Below are positions 34,895-44,069 of a stretch of 45,228 nt of DNA, one piece after another. Positions within the stretch are counted from its first letter, which is position 1. Each line of letters begins with the position of its first letter. The translations under genes were made by a program, and so were the position numbers. The stretch covers positions 1 through 45,228 of the forward strand of contig JAAFGX010000057.1 of NCBI GenBank assembly GCA_010365115.1, read 5' to 3'. Source of the DNA: Paludibacter sp. Its GTDB lineage: Bacteria; Bacteroidota; Bacteroidia; Bacteroidales; Paludibacteraceae. The notes under the pieces were generated by a model that was not told the DNA's origin, did not search any database, and saw only the letters and a program-made list of their open reading frames with translations.

Positions 34895-36796
34895 ATGCAA
34901 TATACATTATTAATAGTTTTACTACCGCTACTTAGTTTCATATTTTTGGGACTAATGGATTCCAAATTAAAGCCTAAAGTGGCAGGAACCATTGGTACTT
35001 CTGTTTTGGGAATTATCACTGCTCTTTCTTATCTAACAGCTTTTGAGTATTTTTCAATGCACAAAATTGCTGGTGTTTACGAAAAAGTAATCCCATTTCA
35101 AATTGAATGGGTTCGCTTTACCGAGTTTTTACATATCGATTTGGGCATATTATTGGATCCTATTTCAGTTATGATGTTGGTGGTAATCACCACAGTATCT
35201 TTCATGGTCAATATCTACAGTCTGGGCTATATGAAAGGCGAAAGGGGTTTCCAACGTTATTATGCATTCCTGTCTCTTTTTACCTTCTCCATGTTGGGAT
35301 TGGTAATTGCTACGAATATCTTCCAAATGTATATTTTTTGGGAATTGGTGGGTGTTTCGTCTTACTTATTAATCGGATTTTATTATACCAAACCTTCCGC
35401 GGTTACAGCTGCTAAAAAAGCGTTTATCGTTACTCGTTTTGCCGATTTAGGATTCTTGGTTGGCATACTTTTTCTTTCGTTCTATACAAAAACATTCGAT
35501 TTTGGCATATTAACTTCTGGAGACGCAAGTGTATTTGCAAGTACAACAGGCGTTTCGTTTATGGGACTTTCGGTAATGAGCTGGGCAATGGGATTAATTT
35601 TTATTGGCGGTGCAGGAAAATCCGCTATGTTCCCATTGCAAATTTGGTTGCCTGACGCTATGGAAGGTCCAACACCGGTTTCGGCATTGATTCACGCTGC
35701 TACAATGGTAGTAGCAGGTGTATTTTTGGTAGCTCGATTGTTTCCGGTTTACGAAGTTTATGCTCCTGGGGTGTTACATGGAATTGCATATGTAGGAGCT
35801 TTCACTTCACTTTTTGCGGCCATTATTGCTTGTGTTCAAACCGATATTAAACGTGTATTGGCTTTCTCTACCATCTCTCAGATTGGTTTTATGATGGTAG
35901 CACTTGGTGTTTCGGGTTATGGTGCACACGAAGGATTGGGTTACATGGCTTCAATGTTCCACTTGTTCACACACGCTATATTCAAAGCGTTGTTATTCCT
36001 TGGTGCAGGTTCGGTTATTCATGCCGTTCATAGTAACGAAATGAACCACATGGGCGGACTTCGAAAATATATGCCAATCACAAACTGGACTTTTTTAATT
36101 GCATGTCTTGCTATTGCAGGTATTTATCCATTTTCAGGATTCTTTAGTAAGGATGAAATATTATCAGCTTGCTACGAATTCAGTCCGTATATGGGTGCAA
36201 CCATGACTTTCATTGCCGGTTTGACTGCTTTCTATATGTTCCGCTTATATTTCAACATATTCTGGGGTAAAGAACATAAACATGCTCATACGCCTCATGA
36301 GTCGCCTTTTACAATGGCTTTTCCATTGGTTTTTCTGGCAACCGTAACTGTATTTGCAGGTTTTATTCCGTTTGGTCATTTTGTAACCAGCGACCGTGCT
36401 GATTATGACATACATATTGATATGACAGTTGCAACAATCAGTATGGTAATTGCAATATTATCAATAACATTGGCTGCTGTTTTATATCGTAAAGAAAGTG
36501 ACATACCAAAGAAACTTTCGAATACTTTCTCAGGGCTGCATAGGGCAGCAACTGACCGGTTTTATCTTGACGAGGTATATTTATTCATTACCAAGAAAAT
36601 CATTTTCAAACGTATATCAACACCAATCGCATGGTTCGACCGTCACATTATCGACGCCACCATGGATGGATTTGCAGGAGTAACACAATGGACTTCGGTG
36701 AGAATTAAAGGTTTTCAATCTGGTCAGGTACAACAATATGCATATGTTTTTTTGTTGGGAACATTATTGATTGCAGGGCTTGCACTGATTTTTTAA
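34895..36796 (+). CDS. nuoL: NADH-quinone oxidoreductase subunit L
   Basis: This 633-residue, largest antiporter-like subunit has about 16 helices and the long C-terminal lateral helix. Proton-path residues are seen in YIFWELVGVSSYLLIGFYYT (Glu), FIGGAGKSAMFPLQIWLPDAM (Lys) and SALIHAATMVVAGVFLVAR (His). The C-terminal part (YRKESDIPKK to the end) forms the arm that clamps NuoM and NuoN. Confidence 0.95.
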   Translation: MQYTLLIVLLPLLSFIFLGLMDSKLKPKVAGTIGTSVLGIITALSYLTAFEYFSMHKIAGVYEKVIPFQIEWVRFTEFLHIDLGILLDPISVMMLVVITTVSFMVNIYSLGYMKGERGFQRYYAFLSLFTFSMLGLVIATNIFQMYIFWELVGVSSYLLIGFYYTKPSAVTAAKKAFIVTRFADLGFLVGILFLSFYTKTFDFGILTSGDASVFASTTGVSFMGLSVMSWAMGLIFIGGAGKSAMFPLQIWLPDAMEGPTPVSALIHAATMVVAGVFLVARLFPVYEVYAPGVLHGIAYVGAFTSLFAAIIACVQTDIKRVLAFSTISQIGFMMVALGVSGYGAHEGLGYMASMFHLFTHAIFKALLFLGAGSVIHAVHSNEMNHMGGLRKYMPITNWTFLIACLAIAGIYPFSGFFSKDEILSACYEFSPYMGATMTFIAGLTAFYMFRLYFNIFWGKEHKHAHTPHESPFTMAFPLVFLATVTVFAGFIPFGHFVTSDRADYDIHIDMTVATISMVIAILSITLAAVLYRKESDIPKKLSNTFSGLHRAATDRFYLDEVYLFITKKIIFKRISTPIAWFDRHIIDATMDGFAGVTQWTSVRIKGFQSGQVQQYAYVFLLGTLLIAGLALIF

Positions 36797-36797
36797 A

Positions 36798-36882
36798 CCC
36801 TATTCCCCCTGAAAGGGAATAAAAATTATGTGTTAAAATATAATACTAATATCTCAACTCCCTTTTAGGGGTTGGGGGCAAT
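36798..36882. repeat. Palindromic repeat pair between nuoL and nuoM
   Basis: CCCTATTCCCCCTGAAAGGG (from 36798) and, inverted, CTCCCTTTTAGGGGTTGGGG (from 36858), the latter 11 bp before the nuoM ATG. Confidence 0.65.
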
Positions 36883-36892
36883 TTAATATAAT

Positions 36893-38374
36893 ATGAACTT
36901 TTTATCCTTATTCGTTCTCGTACCAGTATTAATGATGATGGGATTATTCGTTTCCAACAGTAGGAAACAAATTCAATTCGTTATGGCTTCGGGAGCAACG
37001 CTTTTGATGATTTTTTCGGGAGTAATCACCTATATGTACCTTACAGAACGTGCAGCAGGGAATATGGCCGAAATGCTTTTCACGGCCGACACCGTTTGGT
37101 ATGCGCCTTTCAATATCCATTATTCGGTAGGAATTGATGGAATTTCTGTAGCCATGTTGCTACTTACTTCTATCATTGTATTTACTGGCGTTTTTGCTTC
37201 TTGGAAAATTGATCCGCTACCCAAAGAATTTTTCTTGTGGTATTCGCTGCTGTCTATCGGAGTATATGGTTTCTTCATTTCTACCGATTTGTTCACCATG
37301 TTTATGTACTACGAAATAGCCTTAATCCCAATGTACTTATTAATTGGCGTTTGGGGAAGCGGACGAAAAGAATATGGTGCAATGAAGTTGACCTTGATGT
37401 TAATGGGTGGATCTGCTCTTTTGTTGGTAGGTATTTTAGGTATTTATTACCAATCGGGAGCTACTAGCATGAACCTATTGGAAATTGCAAAAATGACTAT
37501 TCCTATTCAAGCTCAATATTATTTATTCCCACTTACATTTATGGGATTCGGAGTTTTGGGTGCTTTATTCCCATTTCATACCTGGTCGCCCGATGGTCAT
37601 GCCTCCGCTCCTACTGCGGTTTCGATGTTGCACGCCGGGGTATTAATGAAATTGGGCGGATATGGTGCATTCCGTGTTGCTATTTATTTAATGCCACAAG
37701 CGGCTCACGAATTAGCATGGATTTTCCTTATCCTTACAGCGATTAGTGTTGTTTACGGAGCATTTTCTGCCGTTGTGCAAACCGACTTAAAATATATCAA
37801 TGCTTATTCTTCGGTAAGTCACTGCGGATTGGTACTTTTTGCGATACTAATGTTGAACCAAACTGCCATGACAGGTGCAATTCTTCAAATGTTATCGCAC
37901 GGTTTAATGACAGCCCTTTTCTTCGCCTTGATAGGCATGATATACGGACGAACACATACACGATTGATTACCGAAATGGGTGGATTGATGAAAGTGCTTC
38001 CATTCCTTGGAGTTAGCTATGTAATTGCCGGTTTGGCATCATTGGGGCTTCCAAGTTTAAGCGGTTTTGTTGCAGAGATGACCATTTTTGTTGGAGCATT
38101 TCAGGAAACAGACACTTTCCACCGTGTATTGACCATTATGGCATGTACTTCCATTGTGATTACTGCTGTGTACATTTTACGAGTGGTTGGAAAAATATTA
38201 TTCGGAGCCATTCAGGATGAACACCACAAGCATTTAACCGATGCAACATGGTTTGAGCGCATTTCGGTGGTAACACTTATTGCAGCTATTTTTGCTTTGG
38301 GTTCAGCTCCATTTTGGATTTCGAGCATGATAAGCGAAAGTGTGTTGCCTGTAATTACACAATTGGCAAAATAA
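36893..38374 (+). CDS. nuoM: NADH-quinone oxidoreductase subunit M
   Basis: This 493-residue antiporter-like subunit has about 14 helices. Diagnostic segments are MFMYYEIALIPMYLLIGVWG (Glu), FPFHTWSPDGHASAPTAVSM and LHAGVLMKLGGYGAFR (Lys). It lies between nuoL and nuoN, as in most nuo operons. Confidence 0.95.
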   Translation: MNFLSLFVLVPVLMMMGLFVSNSRKQIQFVMASGATLLMIFSGVITYMYLTERAAGNMAEMLFTADTVWYAPFNIHYSVGIDGISVAMLLLTSIIVFTGVFASWKIDPLPKEFFLWYSLLSIGVYGFFISTDLFTMFMYYEIALIPMYLLIGVWGSGRKEYGAMKLTLMLMGGSALLLVGILGIYYQSGATSMNLLEIAKMTIPIQAQYYLFPLTFMGFGVLGALFPFHTWSPDGHASAPTAVSMLHAGVLMKLGGYGAFRVAIYLMPQAAHELAWIFLILTAISVVYGAFSAVVQTDLKYINAYSSVSHCGLVLFAILMLNQTAMTGAILQMLSHGLMTALFFALIGMIYGRTHTRLITEMGGLMKVLPFLGVSYVIAGLASLGLPSLSGFVAEMTIFVGAFQETDTFHRVLTIMACTSIVITAVYILRVVGKILFGAIQDEHHKHLTDATWFERISVVTLIAAIFALGSAPFWISSMISESVLPVITQLAK

Positions 38375-38474
38375 GCTCCACCTAACCTCCCCAAAGGGGA
38401 GGAATAAGAAAAAAAAGGAACATATTAATATTTACGATACATAATCAAAAAAGCCCCCTTCGGGGGTTGGGGGC
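38374..38474. repeat. Palindromic repeat pair between nuoM and nuoN
   Basis: CCTAACCTCCCCAAAGGGGA (from 38381) and AAGCCCCCTTCGGGGGTTGG (from 38451). The second can fold as CCCCC-TT-CGGGGG and precedes the nuoN ATG by 16 bp. Confidence 0.65.
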
Positions 38475-38490
38475 GAAAAAAAATAAAGAA

Positions 38491-39912
38491 ATGGATTACA
38501 GTAGTTTTTTACAAATGAAAGAGGAATTTTCCCTGTTGGCATTGATGATTATCCTTTTGGTTTATGATATATTTGCAACTGAGAAAGCATTAAGGTATTT
38601 TCAACCGGTGGCACTGGTTTTATTTGCTGTGCATACATTGCTCAATTGCATTCCTTATGAGGCTTTTGAAATTGCTGGTGGAATGTATCAATATGTACCG
38701 ATACAAACGTATGTAAAAACCATTCTTAATGTTGGTACTTTAATTGTATTGCTTCAAGCTCACAAGTTCTTGAATGAAGATGTTAACCGAATTAAACGTG
38801 GTGAGTTTTATTTTCTGACATTTTCTACTTTGTTAGGAATGTATTTCATGATTTCGTCGGGTAACTTTTTGATGTTTTTTATAGGACTTGAAACTGCATC
38901 AATACCAATGGCCACATTGGTTGCATTTAACAAATACAATAAAAAATCGGCAGAAGCAGGTGCAAAATATATTCTGTCAGCAGTTTTTGCTTCTAGCATT
39001 TCACTTTTTGGTATTTCGTTGATTTACGGTACTACTGGTACGTTGTATTTCAACGATATTGCAGCGGTTTTTACAGGAACACCTTTGCAATTGATGGCAT
39101 TTGTTTTCTTTGCTGTAGGATTATTCTTTAAAATTTCATTGGTTCCATTCCACCTTTGGACACCCGATGTATACGAAGGAGCGCAAACCAACATTACGTC
39201 TTACCTTTCGGTTATTTCAAAAGGAGCAGCAGTATTTGTTTTATTTACATTATTAGTAAAAGTATTTGCAAACATTATATCTGATTGGCAACCAATTTTA
39301 TACGGACTTGCTGTGGTAAGTATTACCGTGGCCAACGTATTTGCTATCCGCCAACAGAACCTGAAACGCTTTCTGGCATTTTCTTCTATTTCTCAAGCGG
39401 GGTATATTCTATTGGCAATCATAAGTGGAACTGCTCTTGGCATGGCTTCTATGGTTTATTTTGTGTTGGTTTATATGTTCTCTAACCTTGCTGCATTTGG
39501 AGTACTTTCGGTAATTGAACAGAAAACAGGAAAAATTCAAATGACAGATTACAATGGTTTGTACCAAACGAATCCTAAATTAAGTTTTGTAATGATGATC
39601 GCCTTGTTCTCATTGGCTGGAATTCCTCCTTTTGCAGGATTTTTCAGCAAATTCTTTATTTTCTCTGCAGCTGCCGAACAAGGTTTTTATGTGCTGGTTT
39701 TCATTGCTTTACTGAACACTATTATTTCGCTGTATTACTATTTACTAGTAATAAAAGCAATGTTCCTCAATACAAATGAAACTCCTATCGAAAAAGTAAC
39801 CAGTGATATTCCTGCCAAAATCAGCTTTGTAATTTGTACTATTGGTATTTTGGTAGTTGGATTGATTAGTACTTTCTATAATCAGATTGCTTTATTAAGC
39901 TTCGGAATGTAA
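38491..39912 (+). CDS. nuoN: NADH-quinone oxidoreductase subunit N
   Basis: This 473-residue antiporter-like subunit has about 14 helices. [20 protein letters not shown] (Glu), [20 protein letters not shown] and [14 protein letters not shown] (Lys) are conserved. The frame opens at 38467, but its first eight residues (MGAKKNKE) come from the repeat; ATG 38491 ([10 protein letters not shown]) is preferred. It is the last gene of the operon and is followed by a terminator. No nuoE, F or G is found before or after. Confidence 0.94.
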   Translation: MDYSSFLQMKEEFSLLALMIILLVYDIFATEKALRYFQPVALVLFAVHTLLNCIPYEAFEIAGGMYQYVPIQTYVKTILNVGTLIVLLQAHKFLNEDVNRIKRGEFYFLTFSTLLGMYFMISSGNFLMFFIGLETASIPMATLVAFNKYNKKSAEAGAKYILSAVFASSISLFGISLIYGTTGTLYFNDIAAVFTGTPLQLMAFVFFAVGLFFKISLVPFHLWTPDVYEGAQTNITSYLSVISKGAAVFVLFTLLVKVFANIISDWQPILYGLAVVSITVANVFAIRQQNLKRFLAFSSISQAGYILLAIISGTALGMASMVYFVLVYMFSNLAAFGVLSVIEQKTGKIQMTDYNGLYQTNPKLSFVMMIALFSLAGIPPFAGFFSKFFIFSAAAEQGFYVLVFIALLNTIISLYYYLLVIKAMFLNTNETPIEKVTSDIPAKISFVICTIGILVVGLISTFYNQIALLSFGM

Positions 39913-39936
39913 TTTCCACAGAAGTACGATATAATG

Positions 39937-39975
39937 AAAAACCGCTGTAAGCTTCTGCTTATTGCGGTTTTTTGG
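39937..39975 (+). terminator. Intrinsic terminator of the nuo operon
   Basis: AAAAACCGC (39937-39945) pairs with GCGGTTTTT (39964-39972), with inner stem TAAGC/GCTTA and loop TTCT, followed by T-rich sequence. Confidence 0.85.
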
Positions 39976-39996
39976 TTTTATTAAGCTTTTATAAAG

Positions 39997-40114
39997 TAAT
40001 ACCGATTGCACAAACAATATAGTCCAATGTCGACCCTGCCTGCCGCAGGCAAGTTTGTCTAATTGTACTATTTGTTTGAAAGCCTTCCGCAAGCGGAATT
40101 TGCAATCGGCATTA
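39997..40114. repeat. MITE-like element, copy 1 (118 bp)
   Basis: Ends TAATACCGATTGCA and TGCAATCGGCATTA are inverted repeats with one mismatch. Inside are AGTCCAATGTCGACCCTGCC, a CCTGCCGCAGG palindrome and CCTTCCGCAAGCGGAA. The same blocks occur in copy 2 at 40161. No transposase is encoded, so mobilisation would need an enzyme in trans. Confidence 0.65.
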
Positions 40115-40160
40115 ACAACAGTAGACATTTAAAACAGATTGGACTATTTTAAATGTACAG

Positions 40161-40352
40161 TTGGTATAATACCGATTGCAGATATAATTCAGTCCAATGT
40201 CGACCCTGCCTGCCCCAGGCAAGTGCGTCAAATGGAACATCCCGTGTAACGGGATTGTACTGTTTATTTCTCTCGTGTGACGGGATCTCCGCTATGCTAC
40301 GATATGCCTTCCGCAAGCGGAATCTCGAAATACTCAATCGGCATTATACCAA
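40161..40352. repeat. MITE-like element, copy 2 (192 bp)
   Basis: The terminal repeats are longer here: TTGGTATAATACCGATTG (40161-40178) and CAATCGGCATTATACCAA (40335-40352), 17 of 18 complementary. The interior repeats AGTCCAATGTCGACCCTGCC and CCTTCCGCAAGCGGAA from copy 1 but has about 70 bp extra, including two ACGGGAT units. No clear target duplication is seen. Confidence 0.7.
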
Positions 40353-40542
40353 AGTTGACTTTGGGCTGAAATAAAAATTCATTTGGTATAACTTGGAGTT
40401 ATCTATTTCATAATGCGAATCAGGAGTTGAAAACAACTCATGATTCGCATTCATCGTATTTTTTTGAATCTCAATTAATTCTAAAGTTGAACAAATCACT
40501 TCCCATTTGGTTTTAAAAGATAGTTAAACAAAAAAAACTTCT

Positions 40543-41274
40543 ATGGAATTTATAGTTGAAGTTAGCAAAGTAAAAAAATCATTCAAAGAAGTACATGCTG
40601 TAAAAAGTGTAGATTTATTGATAAAGCCCGGTGAATTTGTAGGTTTACTCGGACCAAATGGTGCAGGCAAAACAACACTTGTAGAAATGATTGAAGGACT
40701 GCAAAAACCTGATGAAGGCGTCATTAAAATTGCTGGAAAAACATGGAAATCAAATCAAGGTGAAATACATAAATTGATTGGCCTTTCGTTGCAGGAAACA
40801 AAATTTATTGATCGTCTCACCGTGTTCGAAACCACTCAACTTTTTGCCAGTTTTTATAATTTGGGAACGAATAGGGTAAACGAAGTGATTGAACTGGTAG
40901 AATTACAAGAGAAAAAAAAATCATATGTCAATAACTTATCGGGTGGTCAACGTCAACGCCTTGCTTTGGGTATTTCATTGCTCAACAAACCTTTAATTCT
41001 TCTTTTAGATGAACCAACAACTGGTCTCGATCCACATGCTCGTCGGGGAATCTGGACTATTCTAAAAAACCTGAAGGACGAAAAAAACACTTCATTAATT
41101 CTTACAACGCATTACATGGACGAAGCCGAGTTTCTTTGCGACCGCATTATCATTATGGATCAGGGAAATATTTTAGCTGATGATACACTCGAAAATCTTT
41201 TGCAGAAATATAATGGCACCCATAGTCTGGATGAACTTTTTATCAACATGACAGGTAGGCATTTGTATGATTAA
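40543..41274 (+). CDS. ABC-2 type transporter ATP-binding protein
   Basis: This 243-residue cytosolic ATPase of a two-part exporter has Walker A GPNGAGKT, signature LSGGQRQ, Walker B LLLLDEPTTGLD and H-loop LTTHYMDEAE. The combination TTGLDP and THYMDEAE marks the DrrA/CcmA-like subfamily that pairs with ABC-2 permeases. The permease gene begins 35 bp downstream. The substrate, perhaps a drug or lipid, cannot be told. Confidence 0.93.
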   Translation: MEFIVEVSKVKKSFKEVHAVKSVDLLIKPGEFVGLLGPNGAGKTTLVEMIEGLQKPDEGVIKIAGKTWKSNQGEIHKLIGLSLQETKFIDRLTVFETTQLFASFYNLGTNRVNEVIELVELQEKKKSYVNNLSGGQRQRLALGISLLNKPLILLLDEPTTGLDPHARRGIWTILKNLKDEKNTSLILTTHYMDEAEFLCDRIIIMDQGNILADDTLENLLQKYNGTHSLDELFINMTGRHLYD

Positions 41275-41309
41275 CACTCCTTAAAAAAAATGAATCAATT
41301 AATTATCCT

Positions 41310-42413
41310 ATGAATAATCAACTCTACCGACTCATTATATCCCATATAAAGGAAATTGTACGTGAGCCGGCAGTTCTCTTCTGGGGTATCGGATTTCCAA
41401 TTCTTATGGCGTGGGGCCTGGGAATTGCTTTTACCAACAAACAAGACATTAATCGGCAAATAGCTGTGATATATCAGAATGAAAGTTCCTCTATTCAAAA
41501 ATCTGTTCTTTCAGATATTATTGAACATTATCCAGGCAAACAAAAAGGAGATTACATTCTGGCACTCAGCAACAAAAAACTCGGGAATATTAATCTAACA
41601 TTTCACGAATGCACGAATGAAGAAGCACATGTAATGCTCAAGAAAGGAACAATAAGTCTTATTGTACAGGTTATTGACAACAAAATATACTATTATTTCG
41701 ATCCGGCAAATTCTGACGCCCAATTACTTTATCAATTGGTGAAAGGAGTGGTTTATAATGGAACTGGTTATTATTCATCTCATCAAGAAGAAATTAAACC
41801 ACTAACCGTAGCGGGTACACGTTATATCGATTTCCTTATTCCCGGTTTGCTGGCAATGGGAATTATGATGTCTTCTTCGTGGGGAATCAGTTATACACTT
41901 ATCGAACGAAGATCTAAAAAACTCCTTCGCCGCATGGTAGCCACTCCAATGAAAAAATCGAATCTGCTTATTGCGCTTATCACAGCTCGTTTCTTTATGA
42001 ACCTTATCGAAGTACTATTCTTATTCTTCTTCGCTTGGTGGTATTTCGACATACAAATACAAGGAAATCCATTTGCATTAATATTTCTTTTCATTGCAGG
42101 AAATTTAGCATTTGCTGGAACATCTGTACTTATCTCATCCCGAACATCCAATCCGGAAATAGGGAATGGACTCATTAATGCCATAGTTACACCAATGATG
42201 GTGGTTTCCGGCATTTTCTTCAGTTACCAAAATTTCCCTGAATGGGCAATTCCTGTTATCAGAAATTTGCCGCTAACCATGCTGGCAGATGGTGTTAGGA
42301 GTGTATTCAACGAGGGTGCAGGAATAATTGACATTTGGAAAGAAACATTGATACTTACCGCAACAGGCTTAGTAACTTTTGCTGTTGGATTGAAAATTTT
42401 TAAGTGGTACTAA
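41310..42413 (+). CDS. ABC-2 type transporter permease
   Basis: This 367-residue inner-membrane permease pairs with the ATPase upstream. One N-terminal helix (about 20-40) is followed by a long extracytoplasmic domain (about 45-165) and five C-terminal helices from about 178 (IDFLIPGLLAMGIMMSSSWG). The RRMVATPMKKSNLL coupling loop and SGIFFSYQNFPEWA are typical of DrrB/YhhJ-like permeases. A strong terminator ends the two-gene unit. Confidence 0.92.
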   Translation: MNNQLYRLIISHIKEIVREPAVLFWGIGFPILMAWGLGIAFTNKQDINRQIAVIYQNESSSIQKSVLSDIIEHYPGKQKGDYILALSNKKLGNINLTFHECTNEEAHVMLKKGTISLIVQVIDNKIYYYFDPANSDAQLLYQLVKGVVYNGTGYYSSHQEEIKPLTVAGTRYIDFLIPGLLAMGIMMSSSWGISYTLIERRSKKLLRRMVATPMKKSNLLIALITARFFMNLIEVLFLFFFAWWYFDIQIQGNPFALIFLFIAGNLAFAGTSVLISSRTSNPEIGNGLINAIVTPMMVVSGIFFSYQNFPEWAIPVIRNLPLTMLADGVRSVFNEGAGIIDIWKETLILTATGLVTFAVGLKIFKWY

Positions 42414-42421
42414 TCAAAAAT

Positions 42422-42457
42422 AAACCCGATGCAAGTACAAACTTGCATCGGGTTTTT
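42422..42457 (+). terminator. Intrinsic terminator of the ABC-2 pair
   Basis: A perfect 15-bp stem, AAACCCGATGCAAGT with its complement ACTTGCATCGGGTTT, loop ACAA, then a T-run. Confidence 0.92.
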
Positions 42458-42727
42458 TCATAGAAAAGGTAAACAGACATGATATTTTTAAAGTGTTCAA
42501 ATAGGTACTATCACTATACTAAAATGAATGGTTAATTGATTTAACTTGCAATATATTTTGGAAACATTAAATATCACAAACTCTGGTCTTCTTCAAAAAT
42601 GTGCTACAAAATTAGAGTATTTGCTACAATGATACGTGTAGTTTTATAATACTGCACAAGTTTTCTGTGACATTTTATTTTCAAATACAAGCATCCATTG
42701 TCAGAATTTCATTATTTTCAAAAAAAA
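42458..42727. other. Non-coding A+T-rich gap
   Basis: About 270 bp between two terminators of converging units. I see no gene and no clear repeat in it. Confidence 0.5.
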
Positions 42728-42758
42728 AAGTAGAAACCATTTATCGTGGTTTCTACTT
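42728..42758 (-). terminator. Terminator of the AraC-type regulator
   Basis: A 12-bp perfect stem, AAGTAGAAACCA with TGGTTTCTACTT, loop TTTATCG. Read on the minus strand it is followed by a run of T, so it serves the regulator gene. Confidence 0.88.
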
Positions 42759-42783
42759 AAGTAAATTTTAGATTGATTTGTTT

Positions 42784-43899
42784 TTAAGCTTTGAATTGTT
42801 GACGAAATTCAGATGGAGTAAGGTTTGTGTGCTTTTTAAACGTTTTATTGAAATTGCTTTTTGATCCAAAACCACAGTCGAAACCAACCGCTTCAAGTGT
42901 AATTTTTTCAGATAAATTTGAACTCAGAATTGCTTTGGATTCATTAATTCTGTACTCATTAACAAATTCGGTAAAACTTTTTTTGAGCCGGCCATTTAAA
43001 ATATTTGACAATTGATGAACTGAAATACCCGTAAGCTCTGAGATAGTTTGTAAATTACAATCTTCTTTTAAATATGGTTTGCTTGAAAGCATAAGGGATT
43101 GTAGCTTTAACATATAATCATCTGCAATCTGATCATCAATTTTGAGAACAGATTCATTCTTCAATTTTGAAATAGATTCAGTCGAAAAAATATTCTTCTG
43201 AAAAGCGGATTTAAAAAAGATATAGACAAACTGAATATTCATACCTATCTCACCAATAATAATATTTGCTCTTTCGTTGGCAAAATAAAAACACAAAGGA
43301 GCAGAAAGAAGGATAAAACTTATATTCATTATCAAATACGTTTTCAACCACGAAATATCCAGTTGAACATTGTTGACCGTGACTTTATCACTCACTTTCA
43401 ATTGTTTTTTAATAACCGAATAACAAACTAATAAATAAATCGGTATTTGTGTGTAAAGTACAACATTCAATAAATTATTTTCCCAAGTGCCCACTGTAAA
43501 ATCCCTTACAAACCAATCAATTCTTAAGGACAGGGGAAGCGAAAAAAAATAAATTATAAATATTATGAACGGTATTGTGGGGGTTAAATGAAAAAGCATT
43601 TTCCAATCCGAGAAATTCACTGGTTTGTTCAATATGGTAAGTATATACAAATATAAACAGGGTGCCATTAACAGCAACAGAATACCGTCGATTGGAATAT
43701 AGTGTGTAAGAGCAGTATAGTTGCCTTCAATGAGGGATTTAAAACGAAATGATACTAAATACGAATAGAGTGCAATAACTAAAAAAAGAGCTCCCATAAT
43801 ATTATTCGCTTTTTTATTGGGAGCTTTTTTAAACAATAGTACAATAGCTAATAGAAGAAAGTTGAATGCAGAAGCAAGAGTAATATATTTTAAAATCAT
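42784..43899 (-). CDS. Membrane-anchored AraC-family transcriptional regulator
   Basis: This 371-residue protein has about seven transmembrane helices in the first ~240 residues and an AraC-type double helix-turn-helix at the C-terminus (DYMLKLQSLMLSSKPYLKED, then TISELTGISVHQLSNILN and AVGFDCGFGSKSNFNKTFKK). It should bind DNA from the inner membrane, a common Bacteroidota architecture. The frame opens at 43935, but MILKYITLASAFNFLLLA from 43899 gives a membrane start and is preferred. The ligand is unknown. It is convergent with the ABC-2 exporter, its most likely neighbouring target. Confidence 0.85.
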   Translation of the reverse strand: MILKYITLASAFNFLLLAIVLLFKKAPNKKANNIMGALFLVIALYSYLVSFRFKSLIEGNYTALTHYIPIDGILLLLMAPCLYLYILTILNKPVNFSDWKMLFHLTPTIPFIIFIIYFFSLPLSLRIDWFVRDFTVGTWENNLLNVVLYTQIPIYLLVCYSVIKKQLKVSDKVTVNNVQLDISWLKTYLIMNISFILLSAPLCFYFANERANIIIGEIGMNIQFVYIFFKSAFQKNIFSTESISKLKNESVLKIDDQIADDYMLKLQSLMLSSKPYLKEDCNLQTISELTGISVHQLSNILNGRLKKSFTEFVNEYRINESKAILSSNLSEKITLEAVGFDCGFGSKSNFNKTFKKHTNLTPSEFRQQFKA

Positions 43900-44044
43900 A
43901 GTTCTAATGTATGTTGTATAATGCAAAGAAAGCAAAAAAAATCAATAAACTCAAACAATTAAAAAAAATAAATAAATTATTCACAAAAACATTCCACTAT
44001 GATTATATCTGATTCTAACTTTACGGTTTACAAAAGATGTTTTG

Positions 44045-44052
44045 TATCTTTG
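44045..44052 (+). promoter_or_regulatory. Bacteroidota -7 box (TATCTTTG)
   Basis: A perfect TAnnTTTG element 17 bp before the lipA ATG, so the leader would be about 10 bases. No TTG stands 19-21 bp upstream. Confidence 0.6.
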
Positions 44053-44069
44053 CCAATAAAAAATATCTC

